A stretch of DNA of 64,000 bases. Origin: Flectobacillus rivi. Lineage in GTDB: Bacteria > Bacteroidota > Bacteroidia > Cytophagales > Spirosomataceae. The stretch is taken from positions 186,001 to 250,000 of the forward strand of contig NZ_JASHIE010000005.1 in the NCBI RefSeq assembly GCF_030056655.1, in the 5' to 3' direction. Shown here one piece after another: positions 7,617 through 17,480 of this stretch (position 1 is its first letter; every line of letters begins with the position of its first letter). The position numbers and the translations under genes are program-made. The notes under the pieces are model-generated. The model searched no databases, was not told the origin of the DNA, and saw nothing but the letters and a program-made list of their open reading frames with translations.

Positions 7617-8966
7617 ATGAATAACTCCACAGATGTCATAATTGTTGGAGCAGGTTTTGCGGGACTTACTGCCGCCAAAGCTTTGCTACAAGCTGGAAAA
7701 ACAGTGCAGATTCTCGAAGCCCGCTCTCGTGTAGGCGGACGCGTACATACCGAGCATTTTGACGACTTCTATTTGGATATGGGTGGAACTTGGGTTGGTC
7801 CCTCGCAAGATAGAGTTTATGCCATGTTGAAAGAATATCAACTAGCCACATTTCCAACTTATGATGAAGGAAAAAGTACCTTAATGATGAATGGGAAACG
7901 TAAAAACTATAAAGGATTAATACCCCCCTTGCCTATTCCTGCGTTGCTGAGTTTAGATTTTGCGATAAAGAAAATCAATGAGTTATCTAAAACAGTGGAT
8001 CTTTCAAGTCCTTGGAATACGCCGAATGCGCAGCATTGGGATAGTATGACTTTACAAACATGGATGAATCAACAGATGCGTTTTAAAACTGCTCGAAAAC
8101 TTTTTGGAATAGCTTCTGAGGCTATTTGGGCAGCGCATCCAAACGAAGTTTCTATGCTTCATGCTTTATTTTATACTAAATCAGGAAGAGATTTTGATAC
8201 CTTGATGAATGTAAAAAATGGAGCTCAAGAAGAACGAATTTTGGGTGGAGCACAAACTTTAGCCCTCAAAATAGCGGATGACTTACCCGAAAATACGATT
8301 CTCTTAAATCATCGTGTAGACTCAATCGTGCAAGATGAACAAGGAGTTGAAGTCATTGGGAAGGATTTTCATTATCATGCTTCCAAGGTTGTTGTGGCAA
8401 TTCCGCCTACCCTTACGCATAAGATACAGTTTTCTCCAGCATTGCCAGCCAACAGACAGCAATTGGTTCAGCGGATTCCGATGGGGAGTGTTTGGAAATG
8501 TTATGCGGTATATGAAAAACCATTTTGGCGATCAAAAGAACTCAATGGGTTAGCTGCAAGTGATGAAGGATACGTGAGTGTAACTTTTGATAATTCTCCC
8601 AAAGATGGCTCAAAAGGAATTATAATGGGATTTGTATTAGCAAATCAAGCAAAGGCTTTTTCTCTTTTGTCAGAACAGCAACGTAAGGAAGTAGTGCTAA
8701 AACAGTTTACCCAATTTTTTGGCAAAGAAGCTCAAACTCCCCTATTCTATGTGGATAAATCTTGGGCAGAAGAAGAATTTTCGGGTGGATGCTATGCTGG
8801 ACTGATGCCTACAGGAGCGTGGACAAGCTTGGGAAAACACCTTCGTGAACCTATAAAAAATATCCATTGGGCAGGTACAGAAACTGCCGAAATTTGGAAT
8901 GGATATATCGATGGCGCCATTCGTTCGGGTGAAAGAGTCGCTGATGAAATCTTAGGAAAAATATAA
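7617..8966 (+). CDS. Flavin monoamine oxidase family protein
   Basis: 449 residues. The N-terminal Rossmann FAD motif VIIVGAGFAGLTAAKAL (about 7-23) with ARSRVGGRV is followed by LDMGGTWVGP, the substrate-side signature of flavin amine oxidases. The C-terminal FAD clamp HWAGTETAEIWNGYIDGAIRSGERVA is complete. It oxidises an amine to imine with release of hydrogen peroxide; the substrate cannot be read from sequence. There is no signal peptide. It stands alone with its own upstream region. Confidence 0.88.
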   Translation: MNNSTDVIIVGAGFAGLTAAKALLQAGKTVQILEARSRVGGRVHTEHFDDFYLDMGGTWVGPSQDRVYAMLKEYQLATFPTYDEGKSTLMMNGKRKNYKGLIPPLPIPALLSLDFAIKKINELSKTVDLSSPWNTPNAQHWDSMTLQTWMNQQMRFKTARKLFGIASEAIWAAHPNEVSMLHALFYTKSGRDFDTLMNVKNGAQEERILGGAQTLALKIADDLPENTILLNHRVDSIVQDEQGVEVIGKDFHYHASKVVVAIPPTLTHKIQFSPALPANRQQLVQRIPMGSVWKCYAVYEKPFWRSKELNGLAASDEGYVSVTFDNSPKDGSKGIIMGFVLANQAKAFSLLSEQQRKEVVLKQFTQFFGKEAQTPLFYVDKSWAEEEFSGGCYAGLMPTGAWTSLGKHLREPIKNIHWAGTETAEIWNGYIDGAIRSGERVADEILGKI

Positions 8967-9087
8967 AAATAGCCTCACGATTGATTTTTCGGCTATTTGT
9001 TAAACTTTTGTTAATATATACTTGAGTTATCCAAAGCCCGTTGTAAAGACATAAATTGATGTTTCAAAAACAAATCTTTGTACTATT

Positions 9088-9801
9088 ATGAAAAAGTTAA
9101 TGATGGCCTTGGCAATGTTTGGTGGAGTTTTATTTTCTACGCAAGCACAAAATAATGATAAAGCCCCTGTGAAAAAAATTGAAGTGACTGGTACAGCCGA
9201 AGAAGAGGTATTGCCAGATAAAATCTTTGTTTCGGTTACTTTGAGAGAATATTTCAAAGATAAAGACAACAAGAACCGAGTAGATATTTTGGTATTAGAA
9301 CAGCAATTACAAAAAGCTGTGGCTGAGGCAGGTTTATCTAAAGAAGCCTTAACGGTTGGAGGTATCAACGGTTATCGTGAATGGTGGGGTAAGAAAAAGC
9401 CTACCAATTTTTTAGAAAGTAAAACTTATACTTTGGCGTTAGCAAATCTTTCAAAAATTGATGCTATTCTGAATCGTGTTGATGAAAAAGGGATTTTCTC
9501 TACGAATATCGAGCGCTTTGAGTATTCGAAAATAGAGGAGCTAAAAAAACAAGTAAAAATCAAGGCTCTTCAAAATGCTAAAGAAAAAGCTAACTATTTA
9601 TTAGCGGGTATTGGCGAGCAGTTGGGTGAAGCTTTGGAGATTTACGAAATCGATAATGGCTATTATCCACAACCTGTATATGCTGCGATGAAACGTGAAA
9701 TGGCAATGGCAGCAGATGCGGCTCCAATGCAAGAGAGTACAGTAGATGTACAAAAAATCAAGGTAAGATTTGATATGAAAGCTGTGTTCAAAATCAAATA
9801 G
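9088..9801 (+). CDS. SIMPL (DUF541) domain protein, exported
   Basis: 237 residues with a signal peptide ending about STQAQ (residue 21). The rest is one SIMPL/DUF541 domain: it starts IEVTGTAEEEVLPDKIFVSVTL and ends VKIRFDMKAVFKI-like. Members are periplasmic or outer-membrane-associated proteins of unclear function, sometimes tied to oxidative stress. It is a single gene with a palindromic repeat (9820-9905) between it and the end of ftsZ. Confidence 0.85.
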   Translation: MKKLMMALAMFGGVLFSTQAQNNDKAPVKKIEVTGTAEEEVLPDKIFVSVTLREYFKDKDNKNRVDILVLEQQLQKAVAEAGLSKEALTVGGINGYREWWGKKKPTNFLESKTYTLALANLSKIDAILNRVDEKGIFSTNIERFEYSKIEELKKQVKIKALQNAKEKANYLLAGIGEQLGEALEIYEIDNGYYPQPVYAAMKREMAMAADAAPMQESTVDVQKIKVRFDMKAVFKIK

Positions 9802-9819
9802 GGTGTTGAGTATTAGTGT

Positions 9820-9905
9820 AAATACACTTTAGGCTATAGGCATTAGGCAAAATAGAAACGCTTTTAAACTTTTAGCTTACGGTATATAGCGTACAGCCTA
9901 TTGCA
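9820..9905. repeat. Imperfect palindrome with GGCATTAGGC-type arms
   Basis: CTTTAGGCTATAGGCATTAGGC on the left and TTTTAGCTTACGGTATATAGCG on the right can pair imperfectly. The same vocabulary (GCCTAACGCCTAAAG) occurs at 17670-17760, pointing to a dispersed intergenic repeat. Confidence 0.5.
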
Positions 9906-9937
9906 AGTTAAATTACAATTATTCAGGTGATTATATC

Positions 9938-9971
9938 AAAAAAGGGTATCGATTCCGATACCCTTTTTTTT
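9938..9971 (-). terminator. Terminator of ftsZ
   Basis: Stem AAAGGGTATC / GATACCCTTT with flanking A and T runs. The last stop bases of ftsZ (9970-9972) lie at its edge. Confidence 0.85.
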
Positions 9972-11382
9972 ATTCGTACAATGGCTGGTCAAATAACTCA
10001 ACTTCAGGAACTTGACTTATATCTATCAAAGGCACTTTGTGTCTTAAATAAGCAGGAGTCTCAAGGTCTGTTTCATTAGGTATTTTTTGACAAAAACTAT
10101 CTATCATACGTCTAATACGAAGCGTGTCATCTTCATGCTTGTAATAAAACGTTGGTTTATGTTCCGTTCTTTCTTCCTCTTCTTCATAAACATCCTCTTC
10201 TTCATAAACCACTACAGGTGGTTGAGGTTGAGGCTGGGGTTGAGGAACAGGCACTCTTTGTGGGTTGTTGAAATTACCTACAGGTTTTGGCGATAACGGT
10301 CTATCAACAAGGTCTTTAATGGTAGTAGGCTTAGGTTTAGGAGCCACAATATGCTCTTTTTCTTCACCATTTTTACCATTGACAGGTAGTGGAGCATCGT
10401 CGCCCAAGTCAAATCCTGCGGCGATAACCGTTACACGCATTTCTTCGTCCAAATCATCATCTAGGATAAAACCAAGTTTGAAACCAGCAGGAGCTTCGCC
10501 GATTTCTCGCATGATATAGTCTGTGATAATTTGTTGTTCTTTCACGCCCATAACTTTTGCTTTACTAGTAGCTACAGTTACAAGGATACGTTTTGCACCT
10601 TTGATGTCTTTGTTGTTAAGCAACGGCGAATCGAGGGCACTTTTGATTACTTCTGATGCACGATTTTGTCCTTTAGCTGAAGCTGTACTCATTACCGCTT
10701 GACCAGCGTTGCTAAGTACTTTTTTAACATCCTTAAAGTCGGCGTTGATTTTACCAGACTTGGTAATTACTTCAGCTACTGATTTGGCGGCATTGGCCAA
10801 TACATCATCAGCGTGTTCAAATGCTTCGAGTATATTTAGATCTTCATAAATCTCAAGTAATTTATCGTTAAGTACTACCAAAACTGTATCACAAGTACGT
10901 TGTAGTTCCTCAATACCACGCATAGCAGCATCGATTTTTTCTGTTCCTTCCCACGAGTAAGGAGCAGTAACAATAGCAACCGTAAGAATATCAAGACTTT
11001 TGGCAACCTTAGCAATAACAGGTGCTGCCCCAGTACCTGTACCACCACCCATACCTGCGGTGATAAATACCATCTTGGTGCCACCTTCCAACAACGCTGT
11101 AATCTGAGCTGCACTTTCTTCGGCGGCTAATCTACCTTGTTCTGGTTCGGTACCCGCTCCAAGACCTTCGGTAAGAATGGCTCCTAACTGAAGTTTTGTA
11201 GGCACAGAATTATCATTCAAGGCTTGTAAATCGGTATTACAAACCACGAAATCAACATCCTGAATTTTCATTTCATACATGTGACGAACAGCATTGCTAC
11301 CGCCACCACCAACGCCTATGACTTTGATAATATTAGAAGGCTTATCATCCTTTAGTTCGATATTATGATCAAAAAATGCCAT
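9970..11382 (-). CDS. ftsZ: Cell division protein FtsZ
   Basis: 470 residues. The tubulin-like GTPase is complete: GVGGGGSNAVRHM (23-35), the T4 signature GGGTGTG (112-118) and the T7-loop region NADFKDVKKVLSNAG. Residues about 320-430 are a low-complexity linker rich in Pro, Gln and Glu (PQPQPQPQPP, EEEDVYEEEEE). A conserved C-terminal motif ETPAYLRHK, which in other FtsZ proteins binds FtsA, is followed by about 20 further residues. FtsZ forms the cytokinetic ring. ftsA or ftsQ, usually just upstream, is absent; the upstream neighbour is a peptidase, so ftsZ is detached from the dcw cluster here. Confidence 0.97.
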   Translation of the reverse strand: MAFFDHNIELKDDKPSNIIKVIGVGGGGSNAVRHMYEMKIQDVDFVVCNTDLQALNDNSVPTKLQLGAILTEGLGAGTEPEQGRLAAEESAAQITALLEGGTKMVFITAGMGGGTGTGAAPVIAKVAKSLDILTVAIVTAPYSWEGTEKIDAAMRGIEELQRTCDTVLVVLNDKLLEIYEDLNILEAFEHADDVLANAAKSVAEVITKSGKINADFKDVKKVLSNAGQAVMSTASAKGQNRASEVIKSALDSPLLNNKDIKGAKRILVTVATSKAKVMGVKEQQIITDYIMREIGEAPAGFKLGFILDDDLDEEMRVTVIAAGFDLGDDAPLPVNGKNGEEKEHIVAPKPKPTTIKDLVDRPLSPKPVGNFNNPQRVPVPQPQPQPQPPVVVYEEEDVYEEEEERTEHKPTFYYKHEDDTLRIRRMIDSFCQKIPNETDLETPAYLRHKVPLIDISQVPEVELFDQPLYE

Positions 11383-11767
11383 ACGCTTAAACGGGTTAAG
11401 GATTAATAATATTCAGTAAGGATAAGTTAGGGATTATGCTAGTCGCAAAGACAGGATAATCAAGTAATAGATGGTCGCTACCTCGGTCAGTTTACTTTGG
11501 TGTGCCAACCGCAAATTTAAGCTCCCAAAATTACAAATAATTTTAAATTACTCAGGTATTGTAAGTACCTATCAATATGACATATACTATAAAATTACAT
11601 AAAAGTTGCCAGATTGATACATTATGCTTTTGATAATCAGCATATTTTAGTGAGTGGTCAATTTATAAACTTAAAAATCCTTTTTATTCGTATGATTTGA
11701 AACCATAAAAGTTGGAGTTCGGCGAAGGAGGTTTTGCTAACCTAGCCCCAACTTTTATGAAATATTG
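11383..11767. other. Intergenic region upstream of ftsZ
   Basis: 385 bp holding the ftsZ promoter region and the terminator of the M28 peptidase gene (11700-11760). No other gene or RNA is evident. Confidence 0.5.
11700..11760 (-). terminator. Terminator of the M28 peptidase gene
   Basis: CATAAAAGTTGG and its partner CCAACTTTTATG pair around a GC-rich inner part. It lies just after the stop of the peptidase gene on the minus strand. Confidence 0.65.
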
Positions 11768-13264
11768 TTATTCGCTAGCGCCCCATTTCCATTCACGACC
11801 AAGTTCTAGTTCTTTGCGAAGATTTTGCTTAATGAAAAAATCTCGTGTTGAGTAATAATCCATCTTTTTGGCAGGAATTTCTTCTGCATTTGCCATCGCA
11901 TATAACATCATAGCTGTGTAACGAACGGTATTATTGATTTCATCCTTTTTAATCAAATCAAATTTGTCACAATTGGCATGATAGCAACCAATAGCTTCTG
12001 GTGCAATACTACCAATTGGCGACGCCGTAGGAATACCTTCAAGCATAAATGTTTGGTGGTCGGAGTGCAAGCCTGCTTGATTGATGACTGTATTTTTGTA
12101 AGAAGGTTCAACTTTCTGAATGACCTGCCCAAATCTTGTAAATAGAGGTACCATTTCGTCACGCCCCGATGTATTGAATCCATTGGCGTTGTTTGCCATA
12201 TCAAGGTTGAACATAAAAGCCACTTTGTTGATTGCATTGCTTTTGTTGAGCTTTTCAATCATGGCTTTTGAGCCTAGTAGACCTTCTTCTTCACCCATAA
12301 ACATCACAAACTCGATCGTTCTTTTAGGTTTAAGTTTCAGTGCTTGGAAGGTACGAGCAATATCCAAAATTGAGAAAGACCCGATGCCATTATCTAATGC
12401 ACCATGTGCCAAATCCCATGAGTCGAGGTGACCACCAATGACAATTTTTTCATCTTGATGGCGTTTGCTACTACCTTTGAGCGTTGCAATCACATTGCGA
12501 GCTTTAATCATGCGACTAAAGTTTTTCATGTCAATCATCGCTACCAAATTTGGTTCTTGACTCAACCACGCACGAAGTTCCATACCACTTTCGAGCGATA
12601 CACAAACGGCTGGGATTTCAATCAAACTTCCTGTTACAGAGGCAGTACCTGTCAATAGGACATTCCCTTTTACCGTATTCACAAAAATGACCCCAACAGC
12701 ACCATATTGCATAGCTAGGGCAGTTTTCTCGGAACGGTGCAAATTACGTGGACCTTTGATAGGTGCTAACAAACCAATGTTGACAAGGGCAATTTTGCCA
12801 GATAGCTTATCTTTCACTGCTTGAAAATCACCTTCTAAACCATTACCAACGTCAACTATTTCAGACGTAACTTTTGCCTCCACAGGAGTCATGGCTAACG
12901 AAACGACTTCGACATCACGGAAATTATCGCTTTTACGTGGCGCAATCGCTAACGTAACGGTATCGCGTGACCATGCTTCTACCTGAAATGGTTGGTATTT
13001 GACATCGCTAAAACCGTAGGATTTTAGTAATGCGTGTGCATATTCTTCCGCTTTTTTACCATTGCTACTGCCAGTAAGGCGATGACCAATGGTTTTGCAA
13101 GCTTGTCCTAGCGTTTCGTAAGCTTTCCCATTTGACAAAACTTCGGTATTGATTTGGCGAAAGATTTCTTCTAATTCGTCGGTTTCGTCTTTGATAGGGT
13201 TATAGGCAGCGGTACCAATGAGTAATACTACGGCAAGCAGACTCAAAAAACTTTTTTTCATCAT
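11768..13264 (-). CDS. M28 family metallopeptidase with PA-like insert, exported
   Basis: 498 residues with a signal peptide (LLAVVLLIGTAAY). A PA-like domain is visible at about 120-250 (GKIALVNIG, then AMQYGAVGVIFVN). The M28 catalytic domain follows with zinc ligands and acid in order: GGHLDSWD, ALDNGIGS, MGEEEGLLGS, NLDMANN and a late His in CYHANCDKFDLI. It probably removes N-terminal residues from peptides outside the inner membrane. Single-gene unit with its own terminator. The family is firm, the substrate unknown. Confidence 0.9.
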   Translation of the reverse strand: MMKKSFLSLLAVVLLIGTAAYNPIKDETDELEEIFRQINTEVLSNGKAYETLGQACKTIGHRLTGSSNGKKAEEYAHALLKSYGFSDVKYQPFQVEAWSRDTVTLAIAPRKSDNFRDVEVVSLAMTPVEAKVTSEIVDVGNGLEGDFQAVKDKLSGKIALVNIGLLAPIKGPRNLHRSEKTALAMQYGAVGVIFVNTVKGNVLLTGTASVTGSLIEIPAVCVSLESGMELRAWLSQEPNLVAMIDMKNFSRMIKARNVIATLKGSSKRHQDEKIVIGGHLDSWDLAHGALDNGIGSFSILDIARTFQALKLKPKRTIEFVMFMGEEEGLLGSKAMIEKLNKSNAINKVAFMFNLDMANNANGFNTSGRDEMVPLFTRFGQVIQKVEPSYKNTVINQAGLHSDHQTFMLEGIPTASPIGSIAPEAIGCYHANCDKFDLIKKDEINNTVRYTAMMLYAMANAEEIPAKKMDYYSTRDFFIKQNLRKELELGREWKWGASE

Positions 13265-13734
13265 GTTATGTTAAACAAAATTTGCTAAGAGTGGACACCC
13301 AATAGAATCAATTAAAACGAAATGGCAATAGTTCACACAAGAATAGCATGCAATCTAAAGTAAGAATTCAAAATTGGCTACGAAAGGGCGATGGTAGTTT
13401 TTAGAATGTTGACTACAATTTTATACAAATGACTATACTCTCCTAATTTATCGTACAAATAATTGATTCCCAAAGAAAAGCAATTTAAGGCTATGTGAAG
13501 CTACTCTTACTCCGTTTATTGGAATATGTATTTATCGAAATTTACAAAAAAAACCTTGTGTAGTAAATGCTTAGCAATCAAAATTTAGTATGTGTATGGT
13601 TTGGTTATTATTTACCTTATAACATTAGGTAAAGGTAATTTTTATGGACAATTAAAGCTAGATTCTTATTTAAAAAGGCAAAAAACTTCAAAAATCTACT
13701 GAAGCTTTTTGCCCAATTAAATGATTATGCTGAT
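13265..13734. other. Intergenic region between peptidase and thioredoxin-like genes
   Basis: 470 bp. It holds the promoter region of the peptidase gene and, at 13674-13713, the terminator of the thioredoxin-like gene (GGCAAAAAACTTCA pairing with TGAAGCTTTTTGCC). No coding or RNA signal is seen in the rest. Confidence 0.5.
13674..13713 (-). terminator. Terminator of the thioredoxin-like gene
   Basis: GGCAAAAAACTTCA and TGAAGCTTTTTGCC form the stem, 21 bp past the stop codon on the minus strand. Confidence 0.7.
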
Positions 13735-14271
13735 TTATTTTGTGCTACCGTATTGCTTAGGGTAAACATCTTTTTGAAATTTATCCCATTCACCTTTTTT
13801 GTAGTGGTCGTCACCAAAGTAGGTAATAATTTGGTGAAACTGTTTTGCATCCTGATAGCCTGGCACTGGCTGAATCATATTGAATTTCTCGTCCAGATAC
13901 ACAATCGTAGGAAACGACATTTTTCCTTGTAACAATTGCACGCCTGCTTGGTTATAACCGTTTTGCCAAATATACTTTTGCGTTCCAATCGTAATATCGT
14001 CTTTCTGCTCGGCGTCGAGTTTTACGGCGTAATATTTTTGATTGATATACTCAATAACTTTGGGGTCAGTAAAGGTTTTTTGATCCATTACTTTACACCA
14101 TCCACACCAGCCTGTGTACACATCGACAACGATTTTGCGAGGCTCTTTCTGAATAGCCTGAAAAGCTTGCTCAAGGGTCATCCACTTGATTTTGGGCTTT
14201 GTAGCCGTATCTTGAGCATTGGTATATTGGACAAAGAGTAAGCAAAGTATTGCTAACAAGAACTTTTTCAT
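13735..14271 (-). CDS. Thioredoxin-fold protein with CGWC motif, exported
   Basis: 178 residues with a signal peptide ending about QYTNAQ. The thioredoxin-like core carries VDVYTGWCGWCKVMDQKTF (redox pair in CGWC) and the cis-Pro segment MSFPTIVYLD, as in the DUF255/thioredoxin_7 group. It probably acts as a periplasmic disulfide reductase or isomerase. It lies 72 bp downstream of the sugar isomerase-like gene on the same strand and may share its transcript. Confidence 0.87.
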   Translation of the reverse strand: MKKFLLAILCLLFVQYTNAQDTATKPKIKWMTLEQAFQAIQKEPRKIVVDVYTGWCGWCKVMDQKTFTDPKVIEYINQKYYAVKLDAEQKDDITIGTQKYIWQNGYNQAGVQLLQGKMSFPTIVYLDEKFNMIQPVPGYQDAKQFHQIITYFGDDHYKKGEWDKFQKDVYPKQYGSTK

Positions 14272-14343
14272 ATCCTAAGTAAAATGTAGTTTATATTTGA
14301 TAAAACTGCTGGTATCCAGTTTGCTAACTACAAAGTTACAGGC

Positions 14344-15300
14344 TTAACTCAAGATTCCTCCCACTTTTTGGAGTAATTTTAATGTAGCCTTAATTCCTTC
14401 GTCTTCGCTCAGCTCTTCACCTTCAAATTCGATACCTACGATACCTTTAAAGCCAGCTTCTTTGACAATTTTCATCAAACGAACGTAATCCATATTGCGT
14501 TCATTGCCATCGGCATCAAAAACATTACTTTTGGCGCTTACTCCTTTGGCAAAAGGCATCAATTCTTTTACACCTTTATAACGGTCGTATTCTTCTATGC
14601 AAGTTCTCCAGTTGGCAGCATCACGCTTGATACAGAAATTACCAAAGTCTGGCAATGTACCGCAGTTTTTCATGTTTACGGCCTTCATAACGCCAGTAAG
14701 CCATTCACCATTTGACGAATATCCTCCGTGGTTTTCTACAATAACATTAATCTTCATCGTAGCTGCAAACTCACTAAGTTTAGCCAAGCCGTCGGCTGCA
14801 TTTTTTGCTACTTCTTCGGCAGAGCCTTTACCTCCTGCATTTACACGAATGGTTTTACAGCCCAAAAATTTAGCAGCTTCTACCCATTTTTTATGATTAT
14901 CTACCGTTTGTAATCTTTTCTTTTCATCCGAATCCCCCATGTCGCCTTCGGCATCGCACATGATTAGGTGATTTTTGACTCCGTTATCGTTGCAACGCAT
15001 CAACAATTCTTTCAAGTAAGCGCTATCTTTCCCATTTTCTTTAAAATCTTTGGTAGATGACTTAAAGCAAGTATTTACGTATTCTACAATACCGATACCA
15101 AAATCTTTACGAGCTTTTACAGGAAAATCGAGGTTGGTCATTTGTCCACCAAAAATCGCTTTGTGCAAAGACCACTCGGCCAAAGAAATTTCGAAGAAAA
15201 GTTTTTTGCTAGCTTCAGAAGCAGCTAACATATCTGGCGCAAGAGCCATTACACCGCTGGCAGCAGCAAACGTTTTGAGAAAGTCACGACGTGAGTTCAT
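14344..15300 (-). CDS. Sugar phosphate isomerase/epimerase-like TIM barrel, TAT-exported
   Basis: 318 residues. The N-terminus is a twin-arginine signal, NSRRDFLKTFAAASGVMAL. The rest reads as a xylose-isomerase-like TIM barrel: VEYVNTCFKS, IRVNAGGKGS, VENHGGYSSNGEW (Glu and His metal ligands) and GIVGIEFEGEELSEDEG near the end. Many Bacteroidota carry such exported hydroxypyruvate-isomerase-like proteins near sugar-use genes. No sugar cluster is seen here and the substrate is unknown. Confidence 0.85.
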   Translation of the reverse strand: MNSRRDFLKTFAAASGVMALAPDMLAASEASKKLFFEISLAEWSLHKAIFGGQMTNLDFPVKARKDFGIGIVEYVNTCFKSSTKDFKENGKDSAYLKELLMRCNDNGVKNHLIMCDAEGDMGDSDEKKRLQTVDNHKKWVEAAKFLGCKTIRVNAGGKGSAEEVAKNAADGLAKLSEFAATMKINVIVENHGGYSSNGEWLTGVMKAVNMKNCGTLPDFGNFCIKRDAANWRTCIEEYDRYKGVKELMPFAKGVSAKSNVFDADGNERNMDYVRLMKIVKEAGFKGIVGIEFEGEELSEDEGIKATLKLLQKVGGILS

Positions 15301-15503
15301 TGGATAATATTTGTTAAATTGTTTATTGGTAAATATTTATGATGCTCTGAGGTAGGAACCTATTCGGAAGTTATTGAAATTCGTTGAAGAAAAAAAAAGT
15401 ATTATAGGGTTTTGAAGGTTACAAGGGTCTTCTCTAAAATTACGAAACGATTTGGACTTCAAAATATGTTAGCTATAAAAATCCCTTTCCAACATACACA
15501 TAT

Positions 15504-16496
15504 ATGGCTTTATTACGCTATAAAAACGATAAATACCTCAAACAGGAAGAAAGTAGACAAGAACTTGGTTTTGGCAAACAAGTAGGCGAAGCCCAACGAT
15601 TGGTCAATCGAGACGGAAGTTTTAATGTCAAAAGGGTTGGCTCTTCTATTCTCGACCGTATCAATATATATCATGAACTGATTACATGTACATGGCCTCA
15701 ATTTTTTATGATAGTGGTTGTGTATTTTATGGTGGTCAATCTGCTATTCGCAGGACTGTATAATGTCATCGGAATGGAGCACCTTCAAGGAGCTGACATG
15801 AGCACGCCTACTATGCGATTTATGGATGCTTTTTTCTTTTCAGCCCAAACTCTTACCACGGTTGGTTACGGACGTATTGCCCCAACAGGCTTATTGATGA
15901 GTACCGTCGCATCGTTAGAGTCGCTGTTGGGACTAATGGGCTTTGCGATTGCTACGGGGTTATTGTATGGACGTTTTTCTCGTCCTATTGCTCATATTTT
16001 ATACTCTGATAAAGCTGTTGTAGCACCCTATTTGGATATGACAGGTTTGATGTTTCGTATCGTAAACGCTCGAGATAACCAAATAATTGATTTGTCGGTA
16101 GAAGTTAATTTATCGATGCTTCAAAAAGATGAACATGGCAGAAAAACACGCTCTTATAATCGCTTGCATTTGGAGCGTAGTCAAGTAAATTTCTTTCCTG
16201 GCAGTTGGACAATCGTTCATCCTATTACCGATGAAAGCCCGTTGTTTGGTATGAGTCAAGAAGAGCTTCTTGAAAAACATGCAGAGTTTTTGATTTTGAT
16301 AAAAGGAACCGAAGATACCTTCAATCAGACAGTTCATTCTCGTAGCTCATATCATGCCGAGGAGGTAATATTTGGACAAAAGTTTGTTTCAATGTTTGGT
16401 GAAATAGATAGTAGTGGTCACGTAGTCTTGGATTTGAGTAAATTATCAGAGACAAATCCAGTGCCATTGGCCAGCGAATTGTTTCCTGAAGAGTAA
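15504..16496 (+). CDS. Inward rectifier potassium channel (KirBac-like)
   Basis: 330 residues. Two membrane helices (about 66-88 and 131-155) flank a pore helix and the selectivity filter TTVGYG (118-123). The C-terminal 170 residues form the cytoplasmic immunoglobulin-like Kir domain, with VNFFPGSWTIVHPI and ESPLFGMSQEELLEKHAEFLILI, the usual Kir landmarks. It conducts K+ across the inner membrane and is probably gated by lipid or ligand. It is a single gene, divergent from the TAT-exported protein. Confidence 0.93.
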   Translation: MALLRYKNDKYLKQEESRQELGFGKQVGEAQRLVNRDGSFNVKRVGSSILDRINIYHELITCTWPQFFMIVVVYFMVVNLLFAGLYNVIGMEHLQGADMSTPTMRFMDAFFFSAQTLTTVGYGRIAPTGLLMSTVASLESLLGLMGFAIATGLLYGRFSRPIAHILYSDKAVVAPYLDMTGLMFRIVNARDNQIIDLSVEVNLSMLQKDEHGRKTRSYNRLHLERSQVNFFPGSWTIVHPITDESPLFGMSQEELLEKHAEFLILIKGTEDTFNQTVHSRSSYHAEEVIFGQKFVSMFGEIDSSGHVVLDLSKLSETNPVPLASELFPEE

Positions 16497-16568
16497 ATAT
16501 TTGTATCTCTTTAGAATTTTGTAAATTTACATCTTGTGTAAACGGTAAAATTTAGATTGAATAATTAG

Positions 16569-17480
16569 ATGCAAAAACCTCCATTTTTGAAAAAAGGCGA
16601 TACCGTAGGAGTATTGGCATTGGCGTGGAAAGTCGCTTTTGAAGATTTAGAAGCAGCAATTGCTTATATGGAAACAGAATGGGAACTCAAGGTTGTTTTG
16701 GGGGAGTCATTGAAAACAAGCTATAATCAATATGCAGCAACCGATGAAGTTCGTGCGAGAGATTTTCAACAAATGTTAGATAATCCATCCATCAAAGCGA
16801 TTTTTTCGGCAAGAGGAGGTTATGGAAGTGCTAGAATTTTAGACCAAATCAATTTTGATGATTTTTTAGAAAACCCAAAATGGTTGATTGGTTTTTCTGA
16901 TATTACGGCGGTGCTTTGTCATGCTTTTTGTTTGGGTGTCGAAAGTATCCATGGTGTAATGCCTAAATTGTTTTTGCAAGAAGGTGGAGCACAAAGTTTG
17001 GAATCACTCAAAGACGTGTTATTTGGGAAACCTGTATCTTATCAGGTACCAAGCCATCCTATGAATCATAAAGGAAAAGCACAAGGGCAGTTAGTTGGGG
17101 GTAATTTGGCGTTGATGGTGCATTTGATAGGTTCTAGGTCGGAGGTGAACTTAAGCGGTAAAATTCTATTTCTAGAAGATGTTGGAGAATATCATTACGC
17201 ACTCGACCGCATGATGATTCAGCTTAAGCGTACTGGGCAGTTGGCCGAACTAGCAGGTTTGATAGTAGGACATTTTTCTAATCTATCTGACGACCCTTCT
17301 ATCTATGGAAAAACAGCTTATGAAATCGTCGAAGAAGCCGTTACTGAATATGAATATCCTCGCTCCTATGGTTTTCCAGTCGGGCACGAACCCGAAAACT
17401 GGGCTATGCCTGTAGGCCGAGAAATAGAATTAACCGTACTCGAAAATCATTGTACATTGGTCGAAAGAATAATTGAGTGA
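16569..17480 (+). CDS. LD-carboxypeptidase, peptidase family S66
   Basis: 303 residues, cytoplasmic. S66 landmarks are in place: GDTVGVLALAW at the start, SARGGYGSARIL, nucleophile Ser110 in IGFSDITAVL, ESIHGVMP, the Glu in ILFLEDVGE and the His in FPVGHEPEN. The enzyme trims the terminal D-Ala from muropeptide tetrapeptides in peptidoglycan recycling. It starts 72 bp after the KirBac gene on the same strand; functional coupling is not evident. Confidence 0.93.
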   Translation: MQKPPFLKKGDTVGVLALAWKVAFEDLEAAIAYMETEWELKVVLGESLKTSYNQYAATDEVRARDFQQMLDNPSIKAIFSARGGYGSARILDQINFDDFLENPKWLIGFSDITAVLCHAFCLGVESIHGVMPKLFLQEGGAQSLESLKDVLFGKPVSYQVPSHPMNHKGKAQGQLVGGNLALMVHLIGSRSEVNLSGKILFLEDVGEYHYALDRMMIQLKRTGQLAELAGLIVGHFSNLSDDPSIYGKTAYEIVEEAVTEYEYPRSYGFPVGHEPENWAMPVGREIELTVLENHCTLVERIIE

